In this document: piece by piece, positions 11,434 through 23,482 of the stretch
Layout: every line of letters starts with the position of its first letter
Numbering within the stretch: position 1 is the stretch's first letter
From: Phyto melanocephala
Taxonomy: Eukaryota > Arthropoda > Insecta > Diptera > Rhinophoridae
Length of the DNA stretch: 64,000 bases
NCBI GenBank assembly: GCA_941918925.1
Contig: OW799233.1
Location: 80,479,797-80,543,796 of the forward strand
Direction of reading: 5' to 3'
Notes under the pieces: generated by a model
The model's database searches: none
Told to the model about the DNA's origin: nothing
The model's input: the letters and a program-made list of their open reading frames with translations, nothing else
Made by a program: the position numbers and the translations under genes

Positions 11434-11606
11434 TTCACTGATTAACCATATCGCCGACGTCTTGGTAATGTCCGATAACTAATAAACCGAGTCTCGGCAT
11501 TGACACGGTTCACTTGAGAGTGCTAAGTCTATATTAATCTCCCGAACACTCTGTTTCAGCAGATCCTGTGCCGGCTGACAGTGATTCAGATTTAGTTGTA
11601 AGACCC

Positions 11607-11981
11607 TCATCCTCGATTTCCAAGGCGTTCGATCGCTTTCTTGTAAAACGGACAGACGTAACAGCCAGTCACATAATCCCTCTTTACCCTAGGGTTCTCA
11701 CAACAACACCTTATACATGATGGTTGGTTATTACACAACCCAATCCTGTGACCAGAAACGCCGCATTGTAGGCATTTGTCAGCGTAATCATTCTGACTTT
11801 TGCACCTTCTCGCAGTATGACCAAAGTCCAAACATTTATAGGACCTAATTGGTGCCATTTTCCCCCGTATCCTACATATCACCCATCCAATACGCATCTT
11901 AGCGGTCTCAATAAGGTAGTTCGCCAACTCAGAACTCAGACCAATAGTGGCAGTCTGTGTTCCCCTATACAATAACCTCAA
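11607..11981 (-). pseudogene. non-LTR ORF1 C-terminus with CCHC knuckles
   Basis: Three cysteine-histidine knuckles stand in series: CLDFGHTARRC, CLQCGVSGHRIGLC and CIRC-like. They resemble the C-terminal nucleic-acid-binding region of R1/LOA ORF1 proteins. The preceding stretch has GLSSELANYL and RIGWVICRIR, typical of the linker before the knuckles. A stop or frame break at about 11983 separates it from the ORF1 middle part. Confidence 0.8.
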
Positions 11982-11984
11982 AGA

Positions 11985-12926
11985 TTAAGTCACTGACGGT
12001 TTCAACGCACTAAATCTATCGGAAACTTTCAAAAAAAAATGTAGTACCTCGTCTTTCGTCGTAACCTCATCTATATCCCTAATCTCCAAGAGTACCTCAT
12101 GCGTCAAGGCACGTACTTCAGCCGTCTTGCCAAGCACACCCTCGACAGCTGTCTTAAAATCGGCCGTATTATTATGTAGGGGTTTATTTAACTCGAAGAG
12201 CAATTCACCCCTACCCTTCTTCCTAATGTTCCTAACACTCTTGCCAAGTTCACTTAACCTTGGGTCACTCTTAACCTGCTTCAAAATATCCGCATAAGAT
12301 CTTTCCCCACATTTTCTGACAACCAATGCGTTCGGTCTCATTGGTTTCCTTCTACTATGCGGTTGTACCTTCCTCCGTTGCGATCCCTTATCCGTCACTG
12401 AGAGTCCCTCAGTATCGGCACGAGGCTTAGTTCCCTCAGTATCGGTATGCGGCTTAGTTCCCTCAATATCGGCAAGAGGCTTAGTGCCCTAAGTATCTGC
12501 ACGAAGCTTAGTTCCCAGAATCTCTACCCTACTATTAATGACCTGCTTATGTATAGTGAACTTTTTCCTCTTCTTTCTGTTCCCCTTTGGACTCTGTGTA
12601 ATCCGTCCCCTTTTAGACGATGGGGTTGGAAGACCGAGATTGCTCTGTCTGGGCTTACTTATCAACCATTTGAGCCTTTGAGCACTATCTTCCCTACCAG
12701 TCACTTCAAACGTATCCTGCATGTTCAATGCCTGGATTTCCCGTGTGATTGTTTGAATATCCTTATGGATATTGCTTTTTGCCTTTATGAACTGCAGAAG
12801 CTTTTCTATCCTATAACCAAGTTTTCTCATCACTTGGGCTTTACCACTCTGAGCCACTTCCGTAAGTGGCGTGCTCTTATCAGCATCAGAAGTAAAAAGT
12901 TCCCGTGGTGGTGATCTTATCATCAC
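11985..12926 (-). pseudogene. non-LTR ORF1 N-terminal and middle parts
   Basis: There are two reading frames. 12489-12926 is basic and Ser/Lys-rich. 11985-12398 contains SYADILKQVKSDPRLSELG and ends in an RRM-like KTAEVRALTHEVLLEIRDID, the usual core of ORF1 in R1/LOA elements. They are separated by short tandem repeats with a stop. The start is taken near 12926 but cannot be fixed. The protein would bind the element's RNA. Confidence 0.7.
12395..12525 (-). repeat. ~33-36 bp tandem repeats in ORF1
   Basis: About four units of cggcacgaggcttagttccc (with variants) lie in a row inside ORF1. One unit carries a stop on the coding strand. Confidence 0.8.
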
Positions 12927-13360
12927 AGAGCTTCTCTTAAATGGGTACGAAGCCCCTACACCCTTACTTTCACCTATTCCACACTTCCTGTTACTCTTTC
13001 CATTTGCAATATTATTCTTAATAATTGCTTTTTGTCCAAACTCAAAGCCGCTATCTCCAACCGATGTACAGTCGGGTTTAAAACCCCATGGTTATCTATG
13101 CAAGCAGGGAGGCCATGCAAGGGTTGACATGAGATTCTTATGAAACCCCAAGCCAGAGCCAGGTCCGCGTTCGTGGGGAATTATCATCCGAGCCTGTAAC
13201 ACCAACTTAATGGCGACGTTCTTCGAGCGCACTTTGAGACTACCAAGTTTTAATAGGAGGAGGCGGTTGTAGCATTAGCCTAGAAGCCGTTTCTAAACAG
13301 TGTCACCTCCGCATACTAAGGTTCTAGAATACTACAGACCGTCGGCTTAGGGTTCAACAA
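12927..13360 (-). other. 5' UTR of the retrotransposon
   Basis: This GC-richer stretch upstream of ORF1 differs sharply from the AT-rich DNA beyond 13360. It has no coding potential of its own. The 5' end at about 13355 is set only by the composition change. Confidence 0.55.
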
Positions 13361-14433
13361 ATTTATACCATGTATGTATGTGTTGTATTTTATTACAAAA
13401 AAAAAGGATATGTGTTTGTGAAGCACATTATAAATGGTGCAAGAACAACAAATATACATAAAGTTGGTAAATTTATCATCAAAAAAGCACAGTTAATTTA
13501 AATGTTTAATTCGGAATCCAAAATCTAATTTTCCAATCCTGCATTAATAAATGAAATCAAGAAGAATTCAACAAATTTTTTCAATTGCGCATCATGTGCT
13601 GATAATTTTACCTGTATAAATTCGCCTTGAGCGTTACCAACATTTTTAAAAGTCTTGCCTGCATTTGTCGAACTTAATTTTTTTAATTTTATTATACAAT
13701 AAATAATTCGCAATTTCAGTTGGTTTAAAACGTTGTAAAAAATACAAAACCATGAATAAAAAGTTTTCGCTTTAAAGTTTTTTAAAATAATTCAAATTAA
13801 AGAAGAAAATAAAAATTGTGTGATATATGTATGCTTATATAATAGTGTAGGGTATATAAGAATTTTCACTCCTTGCTTTTTGTAAATTTTGTATTTTATT
13901 TTGAGTTTGTAAGAAAAATCCTTGCATTTATTTTGATGTGTTTGAAATAAAAATGTTAGGTTGTTTGTTTGAACTTTTCACATTGTTGTTGTTTTTGGTT
14001 AAATATTTTCTTGTTCTGGAATTTAATTTTAAAAAAATGTTCACCGTAGTGTACATCAAATTGTTATTTCTCGTACAATATAAAGAAGATTTTCATATAA
14101 TCGCAGTAAAATTACATTTATTCATTTCGCGACCTATCATAAGTAGGTGAAATTTACTTTAATATATTCATAAAAAACTGTACAAGTGTTAACTCCGACA
14201 AAAGACATCTCCTGCTATGGGCTGTGAGTTCAATAATTATTTACTGCATTCAATATAATTTGCATTCACTATTTCTATGCTGATATATATTGTCGTATTC
14301 TTTGGTAAACTATAAAAACTATTTTTCTTCTGACAACTTTGCTCTATTTGTTAATAATCATATTTAATTTATAAATGAAAAGAAAAAAAAAAAGATTTTT
14401 ATTAATAATTAGTTTGTTTTTTTTTATATATAG
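13361..14433 (+). other. noncoding, probably intron of the host gene
   Basis: AT-rich sequence without a convincing gene or repeat. It ends in a pyrimidine-rich tract and TAG at 14431-14433 just before the coding exon, which fits a splice acceptor. Earlier exons of the gene are not recognisable in this window. Confidence 0.6.
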
Positions 14434-17400
14434 GTCGCCGAGTGGATGGGAAGACGCGAGGCCTGGTCCGCGGACAAACCGACCGATCCACGAACGAAGC
14501 CTACACGTTGGGAGTTCCACAATGGCCGCCAACAGTTTAACGAAAACCTAGATGTAGTCCATGTGACCGATGTAGGCGAAGCGAGAACACATTCAGAAGA
14601 AACTCGTCGCATACGATCGGCTGAAGAAAGAAGAGTTAAAATTAGGTAAAACGCTGTCATTGTCATAAGCAAAGAAAAGAATTATTTATGTTTTTTTAAT
14701 TTCGTTTGATATAAATTTTCAGAAATACCCGTACAGCCAAAGACGATACTCATCATAGTTTTCATAATTCTAGAACTAATCTTATTAATGATCGTGATGT
14801 CTACATCGAAGACATAGTTGACGAACGTGAACTAGTTGACAAAGACAACGAAGAACAATTTCGACGTAGTAAAGTGAATCGCAGGCAGAGAAAATGTTAT
14901 GAAAGTGAAGAGATGGCACAAAGAAATCAAATTGATGATGATTCGATGAGACGGCATGAAATCGATAGAGGGAGTGATATTGATTACAACACTGCTCGCA
15001 GCAGTCTTAAAAATAAAAGAGAGTTTTTTATTAAGGATGGAAATGTGGAAATTTTACAACTCATGACCCGTGATAGAACACGAGATAATGGGGCAATGGC
15101 TGGTGCCCTACCAGTAGGTGTTGCAGACGATGATAATATTTATGTAAACGTACCATTAAAGAGTGCGAATCTTTCGCATCCGCAATTATTGATGGTCGAT
15201 AATAGTGGTAAAGAAATTCTGATGCGTCGCTTTATAGAGGAGCAACCCGATGGAAAACAAATTATACGGGAACATTATCAAATAGTTCCAGGAGCTACAT
15301 ATATTCAACCGATGCCAAACGAAATACAACAGAACTCGACACTGAAAGGTGATACATTTCCTTTGGGAAAATCTGGACCAAATAGTATTGTATATTCACA
15401 GACAGAGCCAGAAGTTAAGGTCATTCATACACAACCAGCACAGGAAGCCGTTAGTACTTTACAGGATGATGGTTTTCCAAGCCAGATGCAACCAGCTGTA
15501 TCCAATCAGTCCTTAACCCAAGAGTTAGAAAATTCTCTTAAACAACAAAATGAACTTTTACGTCAAATCCTCATGGAGAAGGAAAAGATTGAATCTCGTT
15601 ATGTGCAACACGAAGTCGCTCTGGAAACTCAAAGTCTTCCCGGGCAATCAATGGCAATAGCTACTCAAACTGAATGTGAGGCTTGCACGCAAACAGAGCT
15701 GGATGAAAGCTTTTCCCATCAAACAGTTATTGGAACTCAAGGACGAACTATACGACGAAGAGCACGCAGCGAAAATGATGATTCCGGATCCGAGGAAGAG
15801 GATTATGAGTACATTCGATTAAGTTCACCCAACAGCCCAGACGGTGTGGTTTATTTCATAAAACGTCGTAAGCCACGAAAACGTGGAAAATTTCGCAATG
15901 GAAGTCATCCACGCAAACGAATTGTTATGGTAGAAGAAGTTAAACGAAAAATTAGAACACCTATCAAAGAAGAAGACGACGAAGAATATTATAAACCACG
16001 AAAACGAAGCACGCCTAAAAAACCTCCACGAAATAATGGTGAAACTAAAGCCAGCATCTTAAGGCGACTTAAAACTGAAGAGAAGCAACAAAAAGCAGGT
16101 ACTACTCATCACAAAGAATCTTTAAACCGTGATATACTAATGGAAATTTCCGACTCTTTAGATGAGACAAACGACACAAAAAAAAACCAAAACAGAAAAA
16201 AAATAATCGAGCAATTGAAGTATTATGATGATCAAACAGACGAAGAGGAATATCAACAACCAGACGATGATGCTGACAACTCCAATGACTCGGATGCTGG
16301 CGAAATAGTCATAAGGAGTAATTCCTATAAGCCCAACTATAAAACTCAAAACAAAAGCGAACCAGAGAGAAATTCATCGCAGCAGCACCGCTTCGAAATC
16401 CATGTTAGCGATAGAGGTGAAAGTGGAAGCCATATTGTTAAAACCCATAATAGCTCGAACTCTAGGTCTTCTTCAGAGCAGCGAGCGGAAACATTACCAG
16501 AGACCAAACCACGTTTGTCACGCAGCGACAGCTCTCGTGCAAGCAATGTCTCCAAACATAAAATAAAAAGGAAACAAACAGTCTCAGAACCTTCCAAAAA
16601 TAAAATATTAATAACAGAGTATGAAAGAAATGGTGAAAAGGCGACACGAATTACGACAACGGAAATACATGAAAGTCGAGTTTCACAAAGTGAGACTGAT
16701 TTGTTAGATCGTGATGAAGGTTCTTATGGTAGAGTTAGGGCGGGCAGTGTTCCAAAATATATGGAATGGTACTATGATAAAAAGAAAACTTCAGTTAGTG
16801 GTCGAACCTCCACAGAATCCTCAACTAAAGGAAGTCAGCCTACTCAAAAGAAACATCATAATATAAATGCTCCCGATAAGAAAGTCGCTAAGACACGCCT
16901 TCAAATTAAAAATATTGATGGTCAAGTAACAAATCAGGATGATCACAAATTTAAACCAGAACCAGCACCACGTAAATCACCCCCTAAAGGTAATCGTTTG
17001 CTTAAAGAAGACATCGTTAAGAACAAACAACTAAAGCCACGAATTGAAACGGAAACTAACCACCCTTTGGTACAACATTCGGAACATCGTTTTGAACGTG
17101 AGAATAACCCCGAAGTTCCTGTGCCGCCAACCAAACTACCACACTATATTTATCCGGAAACGCCACCAACTTTCTCAGACAGCAAAGAATCTAATGTAAA
17201 AAACCCAAAACCGAAACCGTCTCCTATCAAAGAAAACGAGGTGAAAGTTACAAAGTCCTCCTCTAAAATTAATCTCTACATTGAGGATCCCAATACTACA
17301 CACCCCACCACATCGCACAATTCCTCCTCTACGTCTATTCAAAAACAACTCAATGCTGCAACACTCGAAGATGACCACGATTCAGGCATTGCCATGAACT

Positions 17401-17528
17401 CTCTGCTCAACAGCATGGGCCGCCGTAATCCCATTGCCGAAAAGAAAAGCGTTTTCTCTATTGCCTACGATGATGTCAGCCGTGTACAAAAAATAACATC
17501 GGGTGGTGAATCACCTCCACAGTATTAG
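14434..17528 (+). CDS. host gene, last two coding exons (large charged tail)
   Basis: Exon 14434-14645 (from VAEWMGRREAWSADKP) follows an acceptor TAG. It ends at a GTAAAA donor; an intron of 77 bp (14646-14722) ends TTTTCAG. The phase joins cleanly, giving RNTRTAKDD, and the second exon is open to a TAA at 17526-17528, about 1000 residues in all. No catalytic domain is seen. The product is rich in Glu, Lys, Ser and Pro, with a short coiled-coil segment (SLTQELENSLKQQNELLRQ), acidic-basic patches and a conserved-looking end (KKSVFSIAYDDVSRVQKI). I think it may be the cytoplasmic tail of a fly cadherin (Cad86C-like), but this is a weak recollection. Codon use is ordinary, unlike the transposons around it. 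Confidence 0.8.
14646..14722 (+). other. short intron of the host gene
   Basis: GT at 14646-14647 and a pyrimidine-rich CAG at 14720-14722 bound 77 bp, a typical fly short intron. Both flanking frames are open and in phase. Confidence 0.85.
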
Positions 17529-17975
17529 TTAGTTGTCATCTCTTCAATTTGATGAAACGTTTATCATGCATACATAACTGAACGAACATCATTGTGATAT
17601 AATTACATACATACATACATATCTATGTGTGTATATGAAAGCATACTTATTAAAAAATTGTTTTACCACACAATCTATTAAATTCATTTGTTTTGCATTT
17701 ATTACATCCATTACATACTGTATTACATACGAGTACGAATGTATGTGCAAAAATGTATACATGTAGTTATAAGTACATATACATAAATATAAATGAATAT
17801 TTCTAGTATATTTATTTAAGTTTCCTTTTTCCATGTTCGCAACTAGTTTCAAAGCACAATCTTTGTAAATAAATGTAAATTATTTAGAATAAACATACAT
17901 ACATACATAAATACTTTTAAATATTTAATCGATATTATTTAGCAAACATGTATATTTTTTTTAAATAAACATAAT
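17529..17975 (+). other. 3' UTR and candidate polyadenylation signals
   Basis: After the stop come catacata-type simple repeats and several AATAAA-like hexamers (for example near 17866, 17890 and 17965). Which is used cannot be decided by reading alone. Confidence 0.55.
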
Positions 17976-18881
17976 AGTTTTTAACTGTTATTAAAAAATA
18001 AATAAAAATACCATTGAAGTATTCACTAAATATGTCATTTTTTTTTTGTTTTTTGTTTTTTTTTTTTTAATTAAAAAAGGATTAAAAACTTTACAAAAAA
18101 CAACAATATTTTTGCAATTACTTCACATACATATTTACATACACAAAAAAAAAACATTTTTTTATCCCTGGACTTTAAAGGCCACGTCGTCGTTTTGCGT
18201 GACATTTCTGACTTTAACTTTTTTTGAATAATAATGTTTTAAAATAATAGCTAAAAATTGTATTTTATAATAATTAATTTTGCGTACGAACTTAAAAGAA
18301 AATATAAGAAAATTTGCCTTCCGATTGTCAAAGCGCGCAAAGAGATGAGAGTTGCCTAACTTTAAGCTTCGCGCTGCCTTGAAAGTACATACTTTATAAA
18401 TAAATAAACTTAAAGTAAATAAACAAAATTTTTTTATTTTTAAGAAAAAATACATATAAAAATCAAAATTCTTTTTCTCTCTTTAACGCAAAGCGAATTT
18501 AAACTTTTTTTTTTGTTTTTCAAATTAATTAATTTTTTAAACAACATAAAAGATAAAAATAAAAATGACTTATGTCATAGTCTTTGAAGATAATCAAGTA
18601 ATATAAAAGAAAAAGCAATTTTATTCATTAGACTTATTTGGCGCATGAAACACAAAATTAAACTGTGTGTTCATTTTTATGCATATACACTCTAATTGCG
18701 TGTAGCTTTCGTCATTCTGCGTTAGCTATACGGACAGAGGTGACATATTTTACTTTTTTTTATACAGAGTAGGTGTCTCGAGTCTGTCTCTCAGATAGGA
18801 AATCACGAGAGACTCACGGTGAAGTATTATCGTCTCTTTTTTTTTTGTTTTTTACAGTTAAGGAACATGTACATACATATA
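17976..18881. other. noncoding AT-rich DNA
   Basis: Long A and T runs; no gene is convincing. Small reading frames here are low-complexity and are not supported. Confidence 0.5.
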
Positions 18882-19766
18882 TCGGGTGTCCCAACTAGAA
18901 CGGAATTTTTAAATTTTAACTAAAACACAGATATTTAAAAAAAAATCTTGAAACTTTATTATATCGTAAAGTAGACAGAATGAGATTATGTATGGAACAA
19001 TATATCGTGCAGATGGCCACCGCGGCTTTTCTGGCACACACGCGATCTTTTAATGAAATTTTCAATGACCTTTTTGCATAAATGCTGCGGTATTTCATTA
19101 ATGCAGCGTCCAATTTCCTCTTTTAAGGCTTGAGTCGTCGTCGGCTTATTCGCGTAAACCATCGACTTCAAAAAACCCCAAAGAAAAAAATCTAAAGGTG
19201 TTAAATCACACGATCTAGGCGGCCAATTCTGGTCTCCAAAATGCGAAATAACACGACCGGGAAATGACTGATGCAGCAGTTGAATTGTTTCTCTGGCTGT
19301 ATGACATGTGGCGCCATCTTGTTGAAACCACATGCCCTCCACATTCTTTTCTTCAATTCTAGGCAAGAAAAAACTTTGGAGACACCAATTTGCTGAGCTC
19401 GGTGTCGAATTGAGGAGGATGGAGTTTGAGCGACATCATCACGTACAGCTGCGACATTTTCGGTCGATCGACCTGGTCGAAGGCGCGTTATTGTCTTTAC
19501 ATCACTAACAGACCCAGTTTCGGTTGACTCTTTTGGAGCATTATTGTGACCCCAAATTGATTGCAATTTGCGAACTGTAGCCGCAAAACTTTCACCATTT
19601 TGGTAAAACAATTTCACAATGAGAATGTGTTGTTCATTCGTGTAGCGCTCCATTTTTACTAACCTCGTACCTTCTACTAGCAAACAATAACAATTGTTCA
19701 AATGTCAAACAATGACACTTCGAATGGCGCCAAATTTAAAAATTACGTTCTAGTTGGGACACCCGA
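18882..19766 (-). mobile_element. mariner-like element, internally deleted
   Basis: The perfect outer TIRs tcgggtgtccc...gggacacccga are flanked by TA on both sides. The inner TIR continues as aactagaacg. Length is 885 bp against about 1.3 kb for a full mariner. The element codes on the minus strand for two disconnected parts of a transposase. Confidence 0.9.
18986..19652 (-). pseudogene. mariner-type transposase, deleted
   Basis: From ATG 19652 the N-terminus reads MERYTNEQHILIVKLFYQNG, then GRSTENVAAVRDDVAQTP and RRAQQIGVS-like helix-turn-helix sequence. At about 19365 it jumps to the C-terminal half with FQQDGATCHTA and SCDLTPLDFFLWG, which hold the second and third catalytic acidic residues. 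The region with the first catalytic Asp is lost and the frame changes at the joint. It belongs to the IS630-Tc1-mariner superfamily. Confidence 0.87.
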
Positions 19767-19943
19767 TATATGACGTAGCTCTTAACAAAAGTAACTCAAA
19801 ACATTGCTACACATTTGATCCAAAATGTCGACACTGTCTTTCGTCTGATTGTAGAATTCTACCATATGGGGTTTTCGGATTCATGGTGCCTCCTTCATTG
19901 CAGTTTGATAACACAGGTTAACAGCAAAAACAAGGGTTTGATA

Positions 19944-20105
19944 ACCACTATATAGATTTGATGCATAATGGATACCTAAGTACAAAAATAGTTAAAACTT
20001 TCAATTCTATGGATAATTTTTTTTTTAATTTTTTTTTTTTTTAATTCAATTCATTTTTAGACGCTGCTCCACATAATCAATAATAACTCGAAAACGGTTA
20101 GTCGG
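19944..20105. repeat. left arm of inverted repeat flanking a CR1-like element
   Basis: The block gacgctgctccacataatca, ending in ctcgaaaacggttagtcgg, is inverted at 21407-21560. Homology extends patchily through tacaaaaatag and ccactata blocks. Confidence 0.75.
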
Positions 20106-21270
20106 ATATTTATTTATTTATTTATTCAAATATATTACATAGTGTTAAATACTGAACACTAATATTATAAAAATTATCTACAAGTCCCAATCTTTTGAAA
20201 AGAAATCAAATAAGTGTAATAGTAAATTTAACGATCCCAATACATCGCAACAGAAGAAGTCAGAAAGTAAAAATTAATTTTAAGAATAAAGCATTATATA
20301 CATACATACATAGTTATACGTATGCATACATAAACATATTCAAACTATTTAAAGTAAATCTAACACTACAAATTGGTAAGAAAAAAAAACATTTTTAGTC
20401 GAAAAGCTTTATTTGAGTGGGAAAAAAGTCGAAGCTCCATGGGTAAAAAATTCCAAATACGGGCTATTCTAACACTATAAGATTTTTCAAACAAAGAATT
20501 ATTTATCCTTAGAATTAAAATTTGAGGGTCCCTAGTCGAATGAGAGAATATAAATTTGGAGCAAACTGATGCTGGAATTCTTTTTTTAATAGTTTTGTAG
20601 AAAAAAAAAAGTTACGCAAATTGATAAACTCAAGAAAAGAACAGCCAAGAAAACGTTTAACAAATTCAGGAACATGATCACGTCTATGAAGGCCATACAC
20701 AGAAAAAATTTCCAGACCACATAAAACCTGTGGCATTAATATAGCGTGCGCCAAACGCAGTTTAATACGTAGTGGTATAGATATATTTGTAGAATAAAAA
20801 CGTCGCAACAAACCAGAAACTTTAGAACACAAATGATCAATATGACTTTCAAAATTTAAACGTTTATCAAGAAAAACTCCAAGGCATTTTAATCTATCAA
20901 CAAGTTCAACGCAAGATTCCCCAACGTATAAGTTAACATTCGATAGCAGCTATTCATCAAAAGCAAAAGCAAGTGCTTTCGTTTTTGAAGTATTTATAGA
21001 AAGAAAGTTATCCGAACACCAAAATAAAAAGCGTAGAAGAGTATCATTGATATTCAATTGAAAAGTATTAACTTCAGATCTCTTGCAGTTAAACAAAAGG
21101 AAAACGTCATCTGCAAAGGAATACGATTTGCAAATACAATTATTGACGCAGGCAGATAACTCATTAAAGAATGAAAAAAATAGGTCCTAAAACCGATCCC
21201 TGAGGAACACCTGAATTAAGACGAAGTAGGCCCGAATATTGATTACTAACATCAACAAATTGAAATCAGA
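20106..21270 (-). mobile_element. CR1/L2-like non-LTR element, 5'-truncated
   Basis: The minus strand contains GVPQGSVLGP near 21200, then SFADDVFLLFNC (catalytic ADD box) near 21110 and the thumb region SKVSGLLRRFYSTN near 20820. It ends in a TAAA-type tail (20108-20127). These are CR1/L2-type features. The 5' end (about 21270) lacks the endonuclease and RT fingers. Frames are interrupted at least at about 20955 and 20515. Confidence 0.82.
20515..21240 (-). pseudogene. CR1/L2-like reverse transcriptase fragment
   Basis: A partial RT palm and thumb are readable. The usual F/YADD catalytic motif is kept as FADD. A stop falls at about 20953 (after KTKALAFDE) and the frame shifts again downstream. 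It matches in character the better-kept copy at 41065-42225. Confidence 0.78.
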
Positions 21271-21406
21271 CCATATCTTTATTATATTTTTTGCTTTTAT
21301 TTTTTATTATAACTCCGAAACTACTGAGCCGATCAACACGCAATATTTAAACGGACTAAAGGCTATGTAAATCCAAATTTTTCAAAGTTTATTTTAATAA
21401 TATCGG

Positions 21407-21560
21407 ATTAACCGTTTTCGAGTTATCATTGATTATGTGAAGAAGCGTCTAAAAAAATCTTGAATTTTAATTAAAAGTAAAAAAAAAACTCTCCATAGAA
21501 TTTAAAATTTGGACGATATTTGTACTAGTGGAACCACAATACATCAAAATTGCATAGTGG
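21407..21560. repeat. right arm of inverted repeat
   Basis: Contains ccgttttcgagttatcattg and tgaagaagcgtctaaaaaaa, complementary to 20040-20105. Confidence 0.75.
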
Positions 21561-22762
21561 TTTTAAAAGCCTTTTAAATTTTTAAAATTTTGTTACCTTG
21601 TGTAATAGATATCTAATTTTATTTGGTTTTGGTTTGTAGGATATTAAAATCAATTTATTGTGAAAACAAAACATCGATGTTTCAGCTCTACGGAATTTTA
21701 CATCACCCAAAGTGCCAACAATAGCTAATTTATAGGGTTCTAATAGCAATAATTTCGAAAGTGAAACTTATGTGAACCAGTCCTCTCTTCGGATCTACAA
21801 ATTCAAGTCATCTTCCACATTCGCTTTAACAGCGGCGATGGTTTTTCTGTTAGTCTGTCACAGAATAGGCTCGATATTATACAAAAGACTATGTGGTCAT
21901 GAAGATATCCATGGTATTGCAGTTTACCTGGTCAGATGGACGATTATTCCCACCGTAAAGTTGACGAAGTGCTCTATAATTTGTACGAACAGAGCACGAA
22001 CTTTAAAAATATATTTTCACGATTTGTTACCGTTTGGCTGGTGCTAAGCTCAGTCTAGACAATATGTTGAATAAGTATATGTCTCTGTTAGCATATACAA
22101 TATATGACATACATATGTACGTCAACAAATGATATTTCAACATGCATATAAGTTAGTATACATATTTTGTGTATACACGATATGTTGAATTTCGTGAAAA
22201 TTTTGTATGCTGAGTCGTATGAACATTTGTTTATAAATTTTTGTAGGTATGTATGTCAAATACCAATACCCTTTTTTATTTTCCGCAATTATATACAAAT
22301 ATATATTTAATTGTGATATTAAAAAGAAAAATCTGAATAATTTGTTAACAAATCATTATTATCTTGTTGATTTTAGCACTGTTTTTGGTGTTTTTGCAAA
22401 GAGGCAAAAATCTCAAAAAACCTAGGGTAAAATTTTAACCTAAAAAGTGGTTTAATTGTATTTTCCCATCGTTTCTTTCATCAGAACTTAAAAATTTTGA
22501 CATGAAAAAAATGGTTAATTTTCAGGTTCCCAAGCTACATGAAATTTTTATTTATATGAATTTTAATTTTTAGCGCTTTTCTTTGATGACACCAAAAATG
22601 TCTTTTAATTGTAAACAGTTTTCGTATGGGTAGGTTAAAGATATAAAATTAAAAAAATTTTACTTATTTTAATAATATAAAGTTGAAAGTATGACAGATC
22701 GTCAGCTTTATTATTGTGTTGAACCGATAACCATTATAAAAAAAGTTATAAGTTGATTATAA
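21561..22762. other. noncoding, nothing firm
   Basis: AT-rich DNA. A cagtctagacaatatgttgaa block at about 22052 is echoed inversely near 43500-43530, suggesting a small dispersed repeat. The reading frame at 21772-22047 shows no family features. Confidence 0.45.
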
Positions 22763-22972
22763 AGGGTGGTTAAATTATAAGGGCCGATGTTGAATGTGAA
22801 CCACACCTAAACGTCATTTTTTTTTCTGCAATTCATTTGACATTTCTCAATTTCAATCTCAATTTGTACCATGGGAAGATACACAATCGAGCAACGCGTT
22901 AAAGCTTATTATGAAAATAAGCGTTCAAATCAAGATGCATTTCGTGCACTTCGTGATTCTTTTGATTTAAGC
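22763..22972 (+). mobile_element. mariner 5' fragment
   Basis: TA then aagggtggttaaattataag matches the TIR of the elements at 6175 and 8545. An ATG at 22871 opens GRYTIEQRVKAYYENKRSNQ, a transposase N-terminus. It is cut at 22972 by the TTAA-flanked element. Confidence 0.78.
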
Positions 22973-23482
22973 TCTAAACACATAGACGCCAGCAGACTTC
23001 ACGGCTTCAAATGCTGCCAACTTCAAATGCTGCTCTGAAGTCAGCTTCATAATTATTTTGAAGACAGCAACAACATAATAATCAGCTGATGTGCATTTTA
23101 GCAATACAAATTTCAGGGATGCCGCATATATATTTTATAATGAATAAATTTAAAGTTATTGATAAAAAAAAATGTAATTATATCACGAAAAACTATAAAA
23201 ACACATACATTTGTTTCTTTATTGTATTTTTGTAATGTTCTTTTATGTTTAATATCAAAAATAAGTTTTTGTTATTTTTTTTCCAATTTAATATATGTAA
23301 TGGCAACACTATATTTGTTCTTGCTGCCCGTCAAAATAGAAAATAGCCTAAGTTGGCAGCAGCAGCAAATGCTGTTCTGCAGTCGTGCTGCTGTGCTGCC
23401 GTCAAAATAATCGTTTTCATTTAAACACATGGATTTTATTTTTGACATATTGGTGCTTGCTGTCTGCTGTCGTCTATGTGTT
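22973..23482. mobile_element. non-autonomous TIR element flanked by TTAA
   Basis: Ends are gctctaaacacatagacg and cgtctatgtgtttagagc (inverted), continuing imperfectly as cagcag/ctgctg. TTAA flanks both ends. The interior is rich in CAGCAG-like triplets. A TTAA target is typical of piggyBac, but the terminal bases are not the usual piggyBac ones, so the superfamily is open. Confidence 0.7.

Larger units (their letters stand above)
10972..13360 (-). mobile_element. R1/LOA-type non-LTR retrotransposon, 3' part missing
   Basis: In minus orientation it has a 5' UTR (about 12930-13360), ORF1 with zinc knuckles and an endonuclease. The sequence then ends in AT-rich DNA near 11010 with no RT. Loss of the 3' half is opposite to the usual 5' truncation, so a later deletion or recombination is likely. 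Frames are broken at several points. Confidence 0.8.

Noticed and set aside
16158..17378. Several minus-strand frames inside the large host exon
   Set aside because: They are mirror products of a codon-biased, charged coding exon and lack any domain.
21772..22047. 91-codon plus-strand reading frame
   Set aside because: No motif, no conserved neighbour, and it lies in AT-rich repeat-bearing DNA.
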